Shown: piece after piece, positions 42,400-52,367 of the stretch
How the letters are laid out: each line of letters starts with the position of its first letter
Numbering within the stretch: the stretch's first letter is position 1
Assembly: GCF_003697815.1 (NCBI RefSeq)
Contig: NZ_RDQG01000025.1
Location: 1 to 64,000, forward strand
Origin: Halalkalicoccus subterraneus
GTDB lineage: Archaea > Halobacteriota > Halobacteria > Halobacteriales > Halalkalicoccaceae
Length of the DNA: 64,000 nt
Direction: 5' to 3'
Program-made: the position numbers and the translations under genes
The notes under the pieces: model-generated
Told to the model about the DNA's origin: nothing
What the model saw: the letters and a program-made list of their open reading frames with translations, nothing else
The model's database searches: none

Positions 42400-43713
42400 A
42401 TGCAGTCATCACCGAGGAGGGGAGGAGCAGTAGAGGAGCCGGAGTGGGGCGAAGACGGGTCACCGATCGGTTTGATCGCGACACACACCAACAAATCGGA
42501 GCTCATACAGGCGATCCTGTCGGCAAAGCGGCACGGAAGCGACGTGGCAGTTACCCACGTCGAGTCCGACGAACCGGAGGGGGTCGAAATCGCGCGGATG
42601 ATGGGTGCACGGATCCTACGTAGCGCCGCGTTCGACGGGAAGCCCGAAGCGGGCAACGGGACGGCGCCGAAGGCGACCGCGACCAAGGACGTCCCGCCGG
42701 TAACCGAGTTCGTCGATCCGGCGACGATCACCGACCAACAGGGGACTGTCGAACCCGCCCGGTTGGAAAAACCGGAACCCGTCTTCGAGATGGGCGAGGA
42801 CGCCGAACAGTCGACGGTCGTCGTGGGAATTCCGGCGTACAACGAGGCAGGCTCCATTGCGAACGTCGTCGGAACGGCCGCCGAGTACGGCGATAGCGTC
42901 CTCGTCGTCGACGATGGAAGTCGAGACGAGACCACGAGAGAGGCCGGCAAAGCCGGAGCGACGGTCATCGAACACGAGTACAACAAGGGGTACGGCACCG
43001 CGCTCAAGACGCTCTTTCGAGCGGCCGACCGGAAGGGTGCCGATCACCTCGTGATCCTCGACGCCGACGCCCAGCACGACTCACGGGATATCCCCCGGCT
43101 CGTCGCGAAACAGCGCGAAACCGGCGCCGACATCGTCATCGGAAGTCGGTTTATCGACGGGGCGACCACCGAGTTCCCGCTGTACCGTCGAGTCGGGCTG
43201 TCGATCGTCAACGCGCTCACCAACCTCAGCATGGGGACCGTCCGGCCGAGTGCACGCATCACCGATACGCAAAGCGGCTTTCGAGCCTACAACCGACGAG
43301 CCATCGCAGGATTGGCCGATGACGACACCATCGGGACGCAGATGGCCGCCAGCACGGACATCCTCTATCACGCCCACAAGAACGGATACGAGGTCGAAGA
43401 AGTCGGAATATCGGTGCGCTACGACGTCGAGAACGCGAACAGCGCCGATCCGATTTCACACGGGTATGACCTAGTGAACAACATCACAACGACCGTACAG
43501 AACACCCATCCACTTATCAGTCTGGGTATGCCGGGATTCGTCGGTGTGCTGTCAGGGGTCAGTGGTACTTACTGGCTCATCTCCGAGTACCTCACCACGG
43601 GATCGCTCTCGTTTCTCGTTACGACCCTATCCGCCCTGTTCTTGCTTGGCGGTTTCTTCTTCTGTATCGCTGCGGTCATCCTCCATACGATACGGATCTC
43701 TAAGGCGAGATAG
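42400..43713 (+). CDS. Family 2 glycosyltransferase with extra N-terminal domain and two C-terminal helices
   Basis: 437 residues. Residues ~20-75 form a separate small domain (GLIATHTNKSELIQAILSAK, ARMMGARIL) joined by a ~60-residue linker. The GT2 domain begins near 140 (TVVVGIPAYNEAGSIANV) with DDGSRDET and the DxD-type ILDADAQHDSRDI. Two hydrophobic helices end the protein, as in polyprenyl-phosphate sugar transferases. A likely role is to charge a dolichyl phosphate with a sugar for surface glycans. The gene opens the 42.4-61.5 kb island. Confidence 0.88.
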   Translation: MQSSPRRGGAVEEPEWGEDGSPIGLIATHTNKSELIQAILSAKRHGSDVAVTHVESDEPEGVEIARMMGARILRSAAFDGKPEAGNGTAPKATATKDVPPVTEFVDPATITDQQGTVEPARLEKPEPVFEMGEDAEQSTVVVGIPAYNEAGSIANVVGTAAEYGDSVLVVDDGSRDETTREAGKAGATVIEHEYNKGYGTALKTLFRAADRKGADHLVILDADAQHDSRDIPRLVAKQRETGADIVIGSRFIDGATTEFPLYRRVGLSIVNALTNLSMGTVRPSARITDTQSGFRAYNRRAIAGLADDDTIGTQMAASTDILYHAHKNGYEVEEVGISVRYDVENANSADPISHGYDLVNNITTTVQNTHPLISLGMPGFVGVLSGVSGTYWLISEYLTTGSLSFLVTTLSALFLLGGFFFCIAAVILHTIRISKAR

Positions 43714-43865
43714 GTCCGATCCAAAGGCCCCCTCCGTTCCGTCCGCCAGTCGTAACCTGGTTGCAGTGATCATGGCCCGATACGCTATTCTACCGGTTAA
43801 GTGACTGCTGAAGCGGATCGCTAGTAAACGATACTAATATCACGGTCGTTCACAGTTCGTTTCAT

Positions 43866-44783
43866 ATGGGTGGTAAGAAACGGAGTGGCTCATCCGATGG
43901 ACCCGGAAACGTCCTGTCGTTCGATCTCGAACACTGGCATTCGGCGACCCTGCTAACGGACGAACTAACCGACGCCAAGGATCGTATCGAGACGTCAGTC
44001 GAGATCGTTCTCGATATACTCGCAGAACACGAAACGACAGCGACGTTCTTCGTCGTCGGCGAGATAGCTAGGGAGTATCCTGCGTTGATCACTCGAATCG
44101 CCGATGACGGCCACGAAATAGCGTCTCACGGACACACTCATACTCCGCTGTTCGAACTTACGCAGGCGTCGTTCACCGAGGAGCTCGATGCGAGTGCCGA
44201 AGCGATCGAGTCGGTGACCGGCCACCGTCCTCTCGGGTTTCGGGCACCGAACTTCTCGGTGACACCGCGAACCCAATGGGCGTTCGATGCGCTTCTCGAA
44301 ACGGGGTATCGGTATGACTCCAGCGTGTTCCCGGTCAAGACCCCGATGTATGGGGTCGGAAACGCACCGGTTCACCCGTACTGGGTCGATCGTAACTCCC
44401 CCTTCGAGGACAGTCGATCGGTCACTGCCGATGACCTGCTCGAATTTCCACCCGCCGTGTTTCATCCTCGGTTCCGTGTTCCGGTCGCTGGAGGGTTTTA
44501 CGGTCGGATCCTTCCGACGTGGGTGATATCAAGAGGGATCAGGAACCTCAACCGTCGAGGGATTCCCGCGACGCTCTACTTCCATCCGTGGGAATTCAAC
44601 CCCGACGTACAAACCGCCGAACCGACCTTCCACAAGCGCTTCATCAGCTTCCACAATCTCGATCAGACTCGCGAGACGCTCGAAACGTTGCTCTCCTCAC
44701 ACGAGTTCGGGACGTGTCACCAGTTACTCGAGAGATATACAGGGAATGCAGGGCCGGTACCGTCCCCTCGGAAGGAGAGGTGA
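43866..44783 (+). CDS. Polysaccharide deacetylase, PEP-CTERM/EPS-locus type
   Basis: 305 residues, with TATA-like ATACTAATATC at 43831-43841 giving leaderless spacing. NodB-fold motifs: LSFDLEHWHS (catalytic Asp), GHEIASHGHTHTPLF (metal His pair), GFRAPNFSVTP and TLYFHPWEF. The C-terminal half resembles the extension (DUF3473-like) found in deacetylases of bacterial exopolysaccharide loci. The enzyme would remove N-acetyl groups from a sugar polymer or lipid-linked sugar. No signal peptide is visible, which suggests action at the cytoplasmic side. Confidence 0.87.
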   Translation: MGGKKRSGSSDGPGNVLSFDLEHWHSATLLTDELTDAKDRIETSVEIVLDILAEHETTATFFVVGEIAREYPALITRIADDGHEIASHGHTHTPLFELTQASFTEELDASAEAIESVTGHRPLGFRAPNFSVTPRTQWAFDALLETGYRYDSSVFPVKTPMYGVGNAPVHPYWVDRNSPFEDSRSVTADDLLEFPPAVFHPRFRVPVAGGFYGRILPTWVISRGIRNLNRRGIPATLYFHPWEFNPDVQTAEPTFHKRFISFHNLDQTRETLETLLSSHEFGTCHQLLERYTGNAGPVPSPRKER

Positions 44784-44959
44784 CGGGTAACAAACGGTCA
44801 CGGCTCGTACGCAGAAAGGAGGCACCGACTGCTGCGTCACTGACAACAGTTCACCATCCACCGGACGGCAGCGGCCAGCGATACAGCAGCTAGTCGAGAC
44901 GGATGGTGAAAACGGGGGGACGACCACTCGAATGTAAGTCAACCGACACAGTTACATCG

Positions 44960-45763
44960 ATGATGGCCCTGAGAACCGGTATGTTCGGGGGAGAGAAGGG
45001 TCGACGGTTGGTGGATCGAGCGTTTCGATCCACACTCAAGGGTCGTTACCGCCCCACTGGGGTTCGTTGTCCGATCGTCCTCTATCATGGTATCGGCGAA
45101 TCGGGCGGTCCGTGGACAGTCACGCCGGCACGGTTTCGCCGACAGATCGAGTGGCTCTCCGAAACGTTCGACCTCCTGACTGTGAGCGAGGCCATCGAGC
45201 AGTGGAAACAGGGCTCGCTTCCGCCCGATCCGGCCGTCGTGACCTTCGACGATGGGTTCCAATCGACGATCGAGACGGCATTGCCGATCCTCGAGAGTCA
45301 CGGCGTCGAGGCGACTCACTACGTCGTCCCGGGACTACTGGGCGAGCGGTTCGAAGGATCGCGGGTCATGGACCGCGATAGTGTCATCGATCTCAGCGAG
45401 TCCGGTCACGAGATCGGAGCACACACCATGACTCATCCGGATCTGACGACGGTCGGCCGGGAAATCGCCCGGCGCGAGATCGTCGAATCACGGGAGTCCA
45501 TCGAAGCGATTACGGGCGACAACCCGCGCAGTTTCGCCTATCCCTACGGTGCATTCGACGACGACATAGCCCAGTTGGTCCGGGAGGCGGGCTACGAGAG
45601 TGCGACCACGGTGATCGGCTCGGACGTCGTCGATTTCGCTGCACCGATGTCCCTTCCGCGGATCACCATTATGCGTGAACACGACCGTCAGACGAGTAGG
45701 GACATGATCGACGGGGATCGGCGATGGCAGCACCTCATTCGGGACGTGGTCCCGATCCGATAA
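44960..45763 (+). CDS. Polysaccharide deacetylase family protein
   Basis: 267 residues from ATG 44960; an in-frame ATG at 44903 would add 19 less convincing residues. The catalytic core has VTFDDGFQSTIE, the metal site GHEIGAHTMTHPDL and RSFAYPYGAFDDD. A conserved entry strand is CPIVLYHGIGE. This is the second, shorter deacetylase of the island and of a different subtype (PgdA-like) from the preceding gene, so two different steps are likely. There is no signal peptide. Confidence 0.85.
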   Translation: MMALRTGMFGGEKGRRLVDRAFRSTLKGRYRPTGVRCPIVLYHGIGESGGPWTVTPARFRRQIEWLSETFDLLTVSEAIEQWKQGSLPPDPAVVTFDDGFQSTIETALPILESHGVEATHYVVPGLLGERFEGSRVMDRDSVIDLSESGHEIGAHTMTHPDLTTVGREIARREIVESRESIEAITGDNPRSFAYPYGAFDDDIAQLVREAGYESATTVIGSDVVDFAAPMSLPRITIMREHDRQTSRDMIDGDRRWQHLIRDVVPIR

Positions 45764-45905
45764 CCGGTGGTGTGAATCGATTCGAACCGACGAAGTCGTC
45801 CCGCTAATTACTGCGGTTTGATCTCGGTTCGGATCGTTTCCGGTCAGAACACTCGTCAGCGACGGTTCGGGACCCTTATGTAGGACAGGCTATATCTATA
45901 GTCCA

Positions 45906-47006
45906 ATGGGGAGTGCTATTGAGACCGCGAATCCACAGTCCTTCGATCGACCGGGGGTTTTCGATCGGATCGCGGAGTTCTACGAGTATCAGGGGATCCC
46001 GTCCGCTACAGAGGTCTACATGGTCCTCGATACGGACGGCTACAACACGTACGCGTTTCGCCCGGAATCTCGGGCGATCGAGTGGCTCGTCGATCGGCTC
46101 GGCGGTGGCGGCTGGAAGAGTCGCCTCGGGACCACGATACTCGAGACCACTGCCGCTGTTCCAGGGCTCCTGCCGTTCGTTCCTCTGATCCGGTCGGAAT
46201 ACGCCACCGTCGCCGCCGAGAACCCGTTCGACGTGGCGGTCGTCGGTGACCGAATCACGTTATTGCAGTTGGACAACCGACACGTATCTACGATCGCCAT
46301 CGACGATCCGGACAAGCTCCGAAACGAGATCGAACACCGACAACGGCTCCCTGATTCGATCAACACGCCACCGATTATCGAACACGATAGCGAGTATCCC
46401 TATATCATCGAGCGGTATCTCAATGGGCGGGAACTCATCGATCCAGTCGAGGAGTGGAAGGCGCTGTTTGATGCGCTCAACCAGCTTACCGCCCTCTACG
46501 AGAACGACCGACACCGCGTCGCGACGACTGACGTCGTTCGAGAACTCGAAGGAGCGCTGGCGACCGAGGACGAGACGAACGGAACTACGCGTGCAGGGCT
46601 ACAGCTCCTCGACGACCTCGACTTGCCGTCGTCACTCTATCGGGGCCCGATCCACGGCGACCTCCACGCCAGAAACCTCTTCATCAATGACGCGGTGTAC
46701 ATCCTTGATTGGGAGGACGTACGGATGGATTACCTCCTCGACGATCTCTTCAGACCGTTCGTCATCCACCAGTACGACATCCCTCTCCACCAGTTGTTCG
46801 TTCAGATGATACACGGGCGGGGAGAGGGCGGCCGCATCATGGCCGACTACGCCCGGGAGATCGGGCCGATCGCCTACGGCGACTCGGAGACGTATTCGGG
46901 GCTTCCGCTGTTTTACCTCCTCTCCCTGCTCGCTGACGGCGGCGAGAACGGATCGCTTCGCCCGCCGTGTCGTGAACTCCTTTCGGGGATCGTTTCGTCG
47001 TACTGA
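45906..47006 (+). CDS. APH-fold phosphotransferase
   Basis: 366 residues. The C-terminal half has the aminoglycoside-phosphotransferase catalytic loop GPIHGDLHARNLFI and the metal-binding VYILDWEDVRMDYL. The N-terminal lobe is divergent (ENPFDVAVVGDRITLLQLDN) with ERYLNGRELI as a hinge. Members phosphorylate small molecules or sugars. In a polysaccharide locus a sugar or lipid-linked sugar is the likeliest substrate, not an antibiotic (inference). TATA-like TTATGTAGG precedes it at about 45876. Confidence 0.8.
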   Translation: MGSAIETANPQSFDRPGVFDRIAEFYEYQGIPSATEVYMVLDTDGYNTYAFRPESRAIEWLVDRLGGGGWKSRLGTTILETTAAVPGLLPFVPLIRSEYATVAAENPFDVAVVGDRITLLQLDNRHVSTIAIDDPDKLRNEIEHRQRLPDSINTPPIIEHDSEYPYIIERYLNGRELIDPVEEWKALFDALNQLTALYENDRHRVATTDVVRELEGALATEDETNGTTRAGLQLLDDLDLPSSLYRGPIHGDLHARNLFINDAVYILDWEDVRMDYLLDDLFRPFVIHQYDIPLHQLFVQMIHGRGEGGRIMADYAREIGPIAYGDSETYSGLPLFYLLSLLADGGENGSLRPPCRELLSGIVSSY

Positions 47007-47145
47007 TGATCACCGCCTCGAAGGCATCCGTATCGGTCGCAAGCGATCAGTGAGTAGTTGCATACTCTCGTATCGATAAAATCACTCCGTACACACCTGT
47101 AATAGAACTGAGAATATATATCGCAGGACGTAGTAGATCAGACGA

Positions 47146-48573
47146 ATGGATCTGTCCCGTTCAGCATTGAAACTCTTTCTCGCGAAAGGCGGCAACGCGG
47201 TCGTTTTCTTCGCCGGGATCACAGTCTTCGCCCGTGAATTAGGGGCAAGCCAGATAGGGATCTTCTTCCTGTTTCAAACGGTACTCGGACTGCTGACGAT
47301 CGTTGCCGACGGTGGGATCCGCGGCGCGCTCGAGAAACGACTGAGCGAGGGGCAACGGGCAGACAGAATGCTAGCGACCGCGATTACGATCAAACTCGTT
47401 ACCGTCTCCGGAGCCGTGGGAGTGATCCTTCTGGCCCGGCCATACCTCAACCAGTATCTCGGCGGCGAATACACGGTCTTCCTCGTCGTTGCACTCGTCG
47501 TTCAGGAGTTCGCGGACCTGTTCATTCAGGCTGTGCGCGGCGAACTCCGTGTTGGGGAAACCGCTATCATCGAGTTCGCCCGCGAGACGGTATGGGTTAC
47601 GAGTGGACTGGTGTTGGTGTCGGCTGGATACGGGGTTGTCGGATTGATCTATGGGCTCATCCTGGGTTCAGCGACGGCCGCCTGTTGGGCGTTCTTCAAA
47701 CTGGAAACGAACGTCGGTCGACCAGCCGAACTATCGGCGTGGTCGCTGTACGACTACGCGAAGTACTACTTCCTCTCGTCAGTGAGTGGCAAGGTCTATC
47801 AATGGATGGACGTAGCGATCATCGGGCTGTTTCTGACCTACGCGGACGTCGGAGCCTACGAGGTAGCCTGGGAGGTGACGTTGTTGGTGTTGTTAGTCAG
47901 TAAGACGCTCTCAGTCACACTGTTCCCGCAGATGAGCCAGTGGAGCGCCGAAGCCGCGACCTCTCGGATCGAGGCCGTTGTCCCCAACGCGCTCGGAGTC
48001 GCGCTGTTCCTCTCGATCCCCGCGTTCGTCGGGGTGTTCGTGCTGAACTACGAGATCCTCGCTGTAGTCTTCGGTTCGGAGTACACCATCGCGGCGGGCG
48101 TCCTCGTGGTGTTGATGGTCGAGAAGGTATTTCAATCGGCCAATGACGTTCTGGGGAGCACGCTTCGGGGCATCGATCGCGTGGATCTGGTCGCACGGGC
48201 GGTCGTCGTAACGATCGCGATAAATCTCGTCCTCAACGTCGTCCTCGTTCTTTCCATCGGACTACTGGGAGCGGCGATCGCGACGACGAGTGCAGCCATA
48301 GTTCAGACGCTTCTCAATGCACGATATCTCTCACGGAACATCACGCTTCGAATACCCTATCATCTGATCGTGTGGTGTTTTGTCGGTGCGATTGGAATGG
48401 GACTGATCGTCTCAGGGGTACAGATGATCCTCCCGTTCGAGGGATTCGTCTTACTGGCGATCTGTATCGGCGTCGGTGTCGTGAGTTACCTGCTGTTTTC
48501 GGTCATTATACCGTCCCTCCGCAGGGAGGTTATCGTACCGGGTGCACGAATGCTCGTCTCGATATTCGGCTAG
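47146..48573 (+). CDS. Oligosaccharide flippase, MATE/Wzx-like (MOP superfamily)
   Basis: 475 residues, about 14 hydrophobic helices over the whole length, the topology of PST/Wzx exporters. It starts with KLFLAKGGNAVVFFAGITVF; a central segment LTYADVGAYEVAWEVTLLVL and FVLNYEILAVVFGSEY are typical. It has a good TATA box (AATATATATC, 47113-47122) at leaderless distance. It would flip a lipid-linked oligosaccharide across the membrane, comparable to AglR or Agl15 in Haloferax. It lies between the kinase and a large membrane protein of the island. Confidence 0.9.
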   Translation: MDLSRSALKLFLAKGGNAVVFFAGITVFARELGASQIGIFFLFQTVLGLLTIVADGGIRGALEKRLSEGQRADRMLATAITIKLVTVSGAVGVILLARPYLNQYLGGEYTVFLVVALVVQEFADLFIQAVRGELRVGETAIIEFARETVWVTSGLVLVSAGYGVVGLIYGLILGSATAACWAFFKLETNVGRPAELSAWSLYDYAKYYFLSSVSGKVYQWMDVAIIGLFLTYADVGAYEVAWEVTLLVLLVSKTLSVTLFPQMSQWSAEAATSRIEAVVPNALGVALFLSIPAFVGVFVLNYEILAVVFGSEYTIAAGVLVVLMVEKVFQSANDVLGSTLRGIDRVDLVARAVVVTIAINLVLNVVLVLSIGLLGAAIATTSAAIVQTLLNARYLSRNITLRIPYHLIVWCFVGAIGMGLIVSGVQMILPFEGFVLLAICIGVGVVSYLLFSVIIPSLRREVIVPGARMLVSIFG

Positions 48574-48635
48574 CTCGATGGCCGTATGGTGTTAGTTCCG
48601 TTATAGTTATACGCATCTGATCGGTTTCTATAAAT

Positions 48636-50861
48636 ATGTCATCGGGGGGGAGATCGGTTCGACGAACGCAGTCTGAGACGAACACACGGACGGTCGTCGA
48701 TAGCTCCCAGTCATCTCATAGGGTACGTCTTCACCGGCGCTCGATCGCTCTGGTAGTCGGCTGTCTTCTCATCGCGTTCTGGGCCAGCGTCGGGGGCAGT
48801 CCATCCGGTGTTGAAACCTCCTTGTTACGGGCGATCTTGGGTGTCGCACTGTTACTCGCGCCCGGGTTCATGCTCCTCCTATTGATCGACAACCGTATCG
48901 ACCGTATCGGGGAGCTGTCGTTGTACGTCGCGGGATTCAGCTTGACGATTCTCGCCGGCGTGAGCGTCGTAGGAAGCCTCGCGTATCCTGTACTCGGCAT
49001 CCCCGATCCACTCTCCTTTCGTCCGATCGCTCTCACGGTCAGCGGGATAGTCATAGCATTGACCGTCGTCTCGTACTGGCGCGATCGAAGTCTCGTTCTC
49101 CGTGTTCCGTCGTTCACGACACAGGATACCGCAATCGGCGCGTTCCTGCTCTGTTTACCGGCACTTGCGGCGCTGGCAGCCCATCGTATGAACGCCGTGG
49201 GGAGCAGCCGGCTGATGTATGCGTTTCTCCTCCTGGTCGCAGTCGTCGTACTCGTCTCGATCAGGGAAGTTCCGCCGAAGCTCTATCCGTTCGCAGTGTT
49301 CACCGTCGCGGCGGGAATCGTCCTCCATCGCAACCTGATCACCGGCGCGGTCGTTGGATCGGATATCCAGGTGAACTACTTCTTTGTCGAGTTGGTGCTC
49401 GAAAACGGGGCGTGGGAGCCGGGGATGGCCGATGTGTACTCATCCATTCCGGTCGTCGGGGCGGTGCCGGCCGTCTACTCGATAGTGACCGGCATCAGTA
49501 CCGCGCTGGTCTTCAAGGTGCTCTACTCGCTGCTGTTTGCGCTCGCTCCGGTCGCCATCTACTACACCTTCGCGGACGTCTTCGGGAGAGACGTGGCCTT
49601 CGCCGGAGCGTACTTCTTCGTCTTTTACTTCCGGACGTTCAACGGCACACCGGGTAAAACACGCATTGCTCAGCTGTTCATGATACTGGTGGTCCTCACG
49701 ATGATCACCGACCGGGACCGGCTCCCCGGCAAGGAGTGGGTGGGGGCCGTCTTCGGGATCGGACTGATCCTGTCGCACTACACTACCACCTACATCTTCG
49801 TCATCTCGCTCGCGGTTGCTTACGTCCTGGGACGGATCTACAAGGCATATTCGGGCGATGACGTCGGACTACGTATCACCGGGATCTACGCGGTCGCGTT
49901 CGGCGGTGCGGCGGTCGCCTGGTACGCCGCCACGACCCCGGGGATGCTCCAGAACGTGGCCGGCGTCCTCGTGGGTATCCCGGTCGAAATCTACGCGGTC
50001 CTCTCGGGCGAGAGTATCCACCGTTCGGGGGCGAGTGCCGTCGAATCACAGTCCGGAATCGCCTACACGGCCACGCTCCTGCTCCACATGGGTCTGATGG
50101 CGCTTGCGGGGGTCGGCGTCCTCTCGCAAGTGTTCGTGCGGCTGTTTTCGACAGACAAACCGCGGTCAAACGAGGCGATCAAATTGGCTGTGCTCGCGAT
50201 CCCCATGCTGCTGTTCCTGGCTGCGTCGTACTTCATCAGCGGTAATCTCGGAGCCGATCGGGTATACCAGATCGTTCTCACGGTGCTCGCAGCCTTCATG
50301 CCGGTGGGTTACCTCGCGCTCACGGGCCTCATCAACGTTGTCCGCGACGTCGACATTCCCGTCTGGCGGCCGATTCTCGCGGCTCTGGCCGTCCTCATGT
50401 TGCTCAATACTGGTGTCGCCTACAACGCGATCGGGGAGCCGGTTACCTCCGATATCTCGCTCGATTCGGACACCCATTCGCTTGCCTACACGGATGCGGA
50501 GATCAATGGCGGGGAATGGATCGACGGGACCAGCACCGCTGGACCGGTGATCTACACCGACAGCTACACCGGCGAGATGTTCCGATCGATCTTCCCGGAG
50601 AACTACTCGAACGCGAGCGTGAGGCAGGTGAAGGTCGACTGGCAGCCCGGCATCGAGTTCTCGGAAGGCTACGTCTACGTCCGTGATCGGTCCATCGTTG
50701 ACGCCGATGAGTACGAGGGGACCGTTCCCCAGTACTACCTCACGGAATCGGAACGGACGGCCATCGAACAGTCAACGAACAAAGTGTACACCAGCGGCGA
50801 ATCCGACGTGTTCCGGTATGACGGATCGGATAGCCAGCAGTTCGGACGGGAGGACACGTAG
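48636..50861 (+). CDS. Large multi-pass membrane protein, DUF2206-like
   Basis: 741 residues: about 50 polar residues, then 14 or more helices to ~600, then an extracytoplasmic domain of ~130 residues (ISLDSDTHSLAYTDAEINGG, SDVFRYDGSDSQQF). The pattern FFVELVLENGAWEP and the FNGTPGKTRIAQ loop after a helix resemble GT-C/DUF2206 proteins of archaeal glycan loci. A role as lipid-linked sugar transferase or polymerase is likely but not shown by motifs. Its stop touches the convergent beta-helix gene (50861/50862). Confidence 0.8.
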   Translation: MSSGGRSVRRTQSETNTRTVVDSSQSSHRVRLHRRSIALVVGCLLIAFWASVGGSPSGVETSLLRAILGVALLLAPGFMLLLLIDNRIDRIGELSLYVAGFSLTILAGVSVVGSLAYPVLGIPDPLSFRPIALTVSGIVIALTVVSYWRDRSLVLRVPSFTTQDTAIGAFLLCLPALAALAAHRMNAVGSSRLMYAFLLLVAVVVLVSIREVPPKLYPFAVFTVAAGIVLHRNLITGAVVGSDIQVNYFFVELVLENGAWEPGMADVYSSIPVVGAVPAVYSIVTGISTALVFKVLYSLLFALAPVAIYYTFADVFGRDVAFAGAYFFVFYFRTFNGTPGKTRIAQLFMILVVLTMITDRDRLPGKEWVGAVFGIGLILSHYTTTYIFVISLAVAYVLGRIYKAYSGDDVGLRITGIYAVAFGGAAVAWYAATTPGMLQNVAGVLVGIPVEIYAVLSGESIHRSGASAVESQSGIAYTATLLLHMGLMALAGVGVLSQVFVRLFSTDKPRSNEAIKLAVLAIPMLLFLAASYFISGNLGADRVYQIVLTVLAAFMPVGYLALTGLINVVRDVDIPVWRPILAALAVLMLLNTGVAYNAIGEPVTSDISLDSDTHSLAYTDAEINGGEWIDGTSTAGPVIYTDSYTGEMFRSIFPENYSNASVRQVKVDWQPGIEFSEGYVYVRDRSIVDADEYEGTVPQYYLTESERTAIEQSTNKVYTSGESDVFRYDGSDSQQFGREDT

Positions 50862-52139
50862 CTACGCGATCCGGTACATCCCCTGGCGCGCTTTCATCCA
50901 GAGACTGTTGTCATCGACGTTCTCGACGGTTTGATAGGTGAAGTACCGATCCGCAGTCGGCGTCCCTTCGACGCCCGCTGCCTCCACGACCCCAGTCACG
51001 CCCTCCCCCTCGAAGTAGCGGGTGGCGTTGGGACCAACCAAGGATCGATCGAAAACGTCGATGGTCGATCCTTCAACCGCCGTACTGGCGGCCTCGTCCG
51101 ACGAGTAGCCCTCGATCTGGTTGTACGCAATAACGCTGTTGACCAGCTCCGAGCCGACGTCAAGCACGATCCCGTCTGCTCCGGAAGGGACTTGTACGAG
51201 GTTCTGCGAGACGATCGAGCGTCCGCTGGCGGTTATCTCGATGCCCGCCCGGCTGGAATCACCCTCGATCCGATTGTTCACGAGGCGGACTGCGGGAGCA
51301 TCGATCCGAACACCGACGGTCGAACCTGATGCCGGATGGGTGTAGGTGTGATTTAGTGAGACGATTGCACTCTCCTCTTGAACGGCGATCTCGGTGTCGA
51401 ACCCCGCGACGATGTTGTTTATCACCTTCGCATCGTTCATGTTCTCGATCCGGATTCCGACGCTCTCGCCGTCCGCTCCGGTCGTCGAAATGACGCGGTT
51501 GAAATTGATCCGCGGCTCGGTACTGCGCTCGTCGGGAGCGCAGTTGATCCCGTAGCGTGTCGCGAACAGGTCCGTATGCGATACACGACTCGAGTACCCA
51601 CCCATACTGATCGCATCACCACCGTCTCCGGTGTTGACGAGTGCAATCCCGGATACCTGAACGTCGTTTTCCATCGTCTCAAGCAGCGGTCCCTCCGTTT
51701 CGGCGCGCAGACCATCGCCACCGATGGTATCGAGCGACTGCCGGTAGACCCCGCTCCCGAACAGGATGGTGTTCTGTGGGATGGTAATCGGGGTTTCCCC
51801 GGTGACGTCGATCTCACCGACGACCCGCACGATCGATTCGTTTTCGAGCGCTTGCTGGAGGTCGGATGCCGATGCGCCGCCGTTTTCCTCGTCCCCATTA
51901 TCCTCGCCGATAACGCCCCCACCGTTCGAGCCGTCCCTCCCGACCAGCGTCGAAATACCGTATCCGGCAACGCCACCGGCTGCCATCGCCATCGCCTCCC
52001 GTCGCGGGACGCCCTCGTCGATCAAATCAGGAACCCGTCCCGAAGCGTGTTGGTCCAGTAGTTCGGTCAGCCGTTCGTCGATCCGACGATCGACGAGGCG
52101 TTCTAACCGCTCAGGCGTCATCCCCTCCTCTCGCTCCAT
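50862..52139 (-). CDS. Right-handed beta-helix protein with internal Tat-like segment
   Basis: 425 residues. An N-terminal charged helix (MTPERLERLVDRRIDERLTE) precedes a Tat-like stretch (VPRREAMAMAAGGVAGYGIS, about residues 44-63). A glycine/asparagine linker leads into repeated short strands of a parallel beta-helix (IRIENMNDAKVINNIVAG, IDAPAVRLVNNRIEG, ITASGRSIVSQNLVQV), the pectate-lyase/carbohydrate-binding fold. It probably acts outside the cell on, or as part of, the surface polysaccharide: epimerase, lyase or adhesin. It is the first minus-strand gene of the island. Confidence 0.82.
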   Translation of the reverse strand: MEREEGMTPERLERLVDRRIDERLTELLDQHASGRVPDLIDEGVPRREAMAMAAGGVAGYGISTLVGRDGSNGGGVIGEDNGDEENGGASASDLQQALENESIVRVVGEIDVTGETPITIPQNTILFGSGVYRQSLDTIGGDGLRAETEGPLLETMENDVQVSGIALVNTGDGGDAISMGGYSSRVSHTDLFATRYGINCAPDERSTEPRINFNRVISTTGADGESVGIRIENMNDAKVINNIVAGFDTEIAVQEESAIVSLNHTYTHPASGSTVGVRIDAPAVRLVNNRIEGDSSRAGIEITASGRSIVSQNLVQVPSGADGIVLDVGSELVNSVIAYNQIEGYSSDEAASTAVEGSTIDVFDRSLVGPNATRYFEGEGVTGVVEAAGVEGTPTADRYFTYQTVENVDDNSLWMKARQGMYRIA

Positions 52140-52367
52140 ACAGCGGCCTTCGTCCCGCCCGGATAAATATATTGTCTAAATGATACCAGTACTGTCGGTG
52201 GAGACGAAAGTGTATCCGGTTCATCGGGCGAATCGTGTTATATGATCACGATCATCATATGAGAGTCGGATCAGTATCTCTCCATCGGACAATAGCCGAT
52301 GGATTAACCGATCGGAACGTCGTAGTGACTGTCATATTTATATCAATTGCTGCGGTAGTTCGGGACG
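52140..52367. other. Divergent intergenic region between beta-helix and DUF1616 genes
   Basis: 228 bp without a gene. It is AT-rich, with likely promoters for both sides. At 52242-52255 lies a perfect inverted repeat ATGATC-AC-GATCAT. TCATATTTATATC (52331-52343) gives a TATA box about 30 nt before ATG 52368. Confidence 0.5.
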
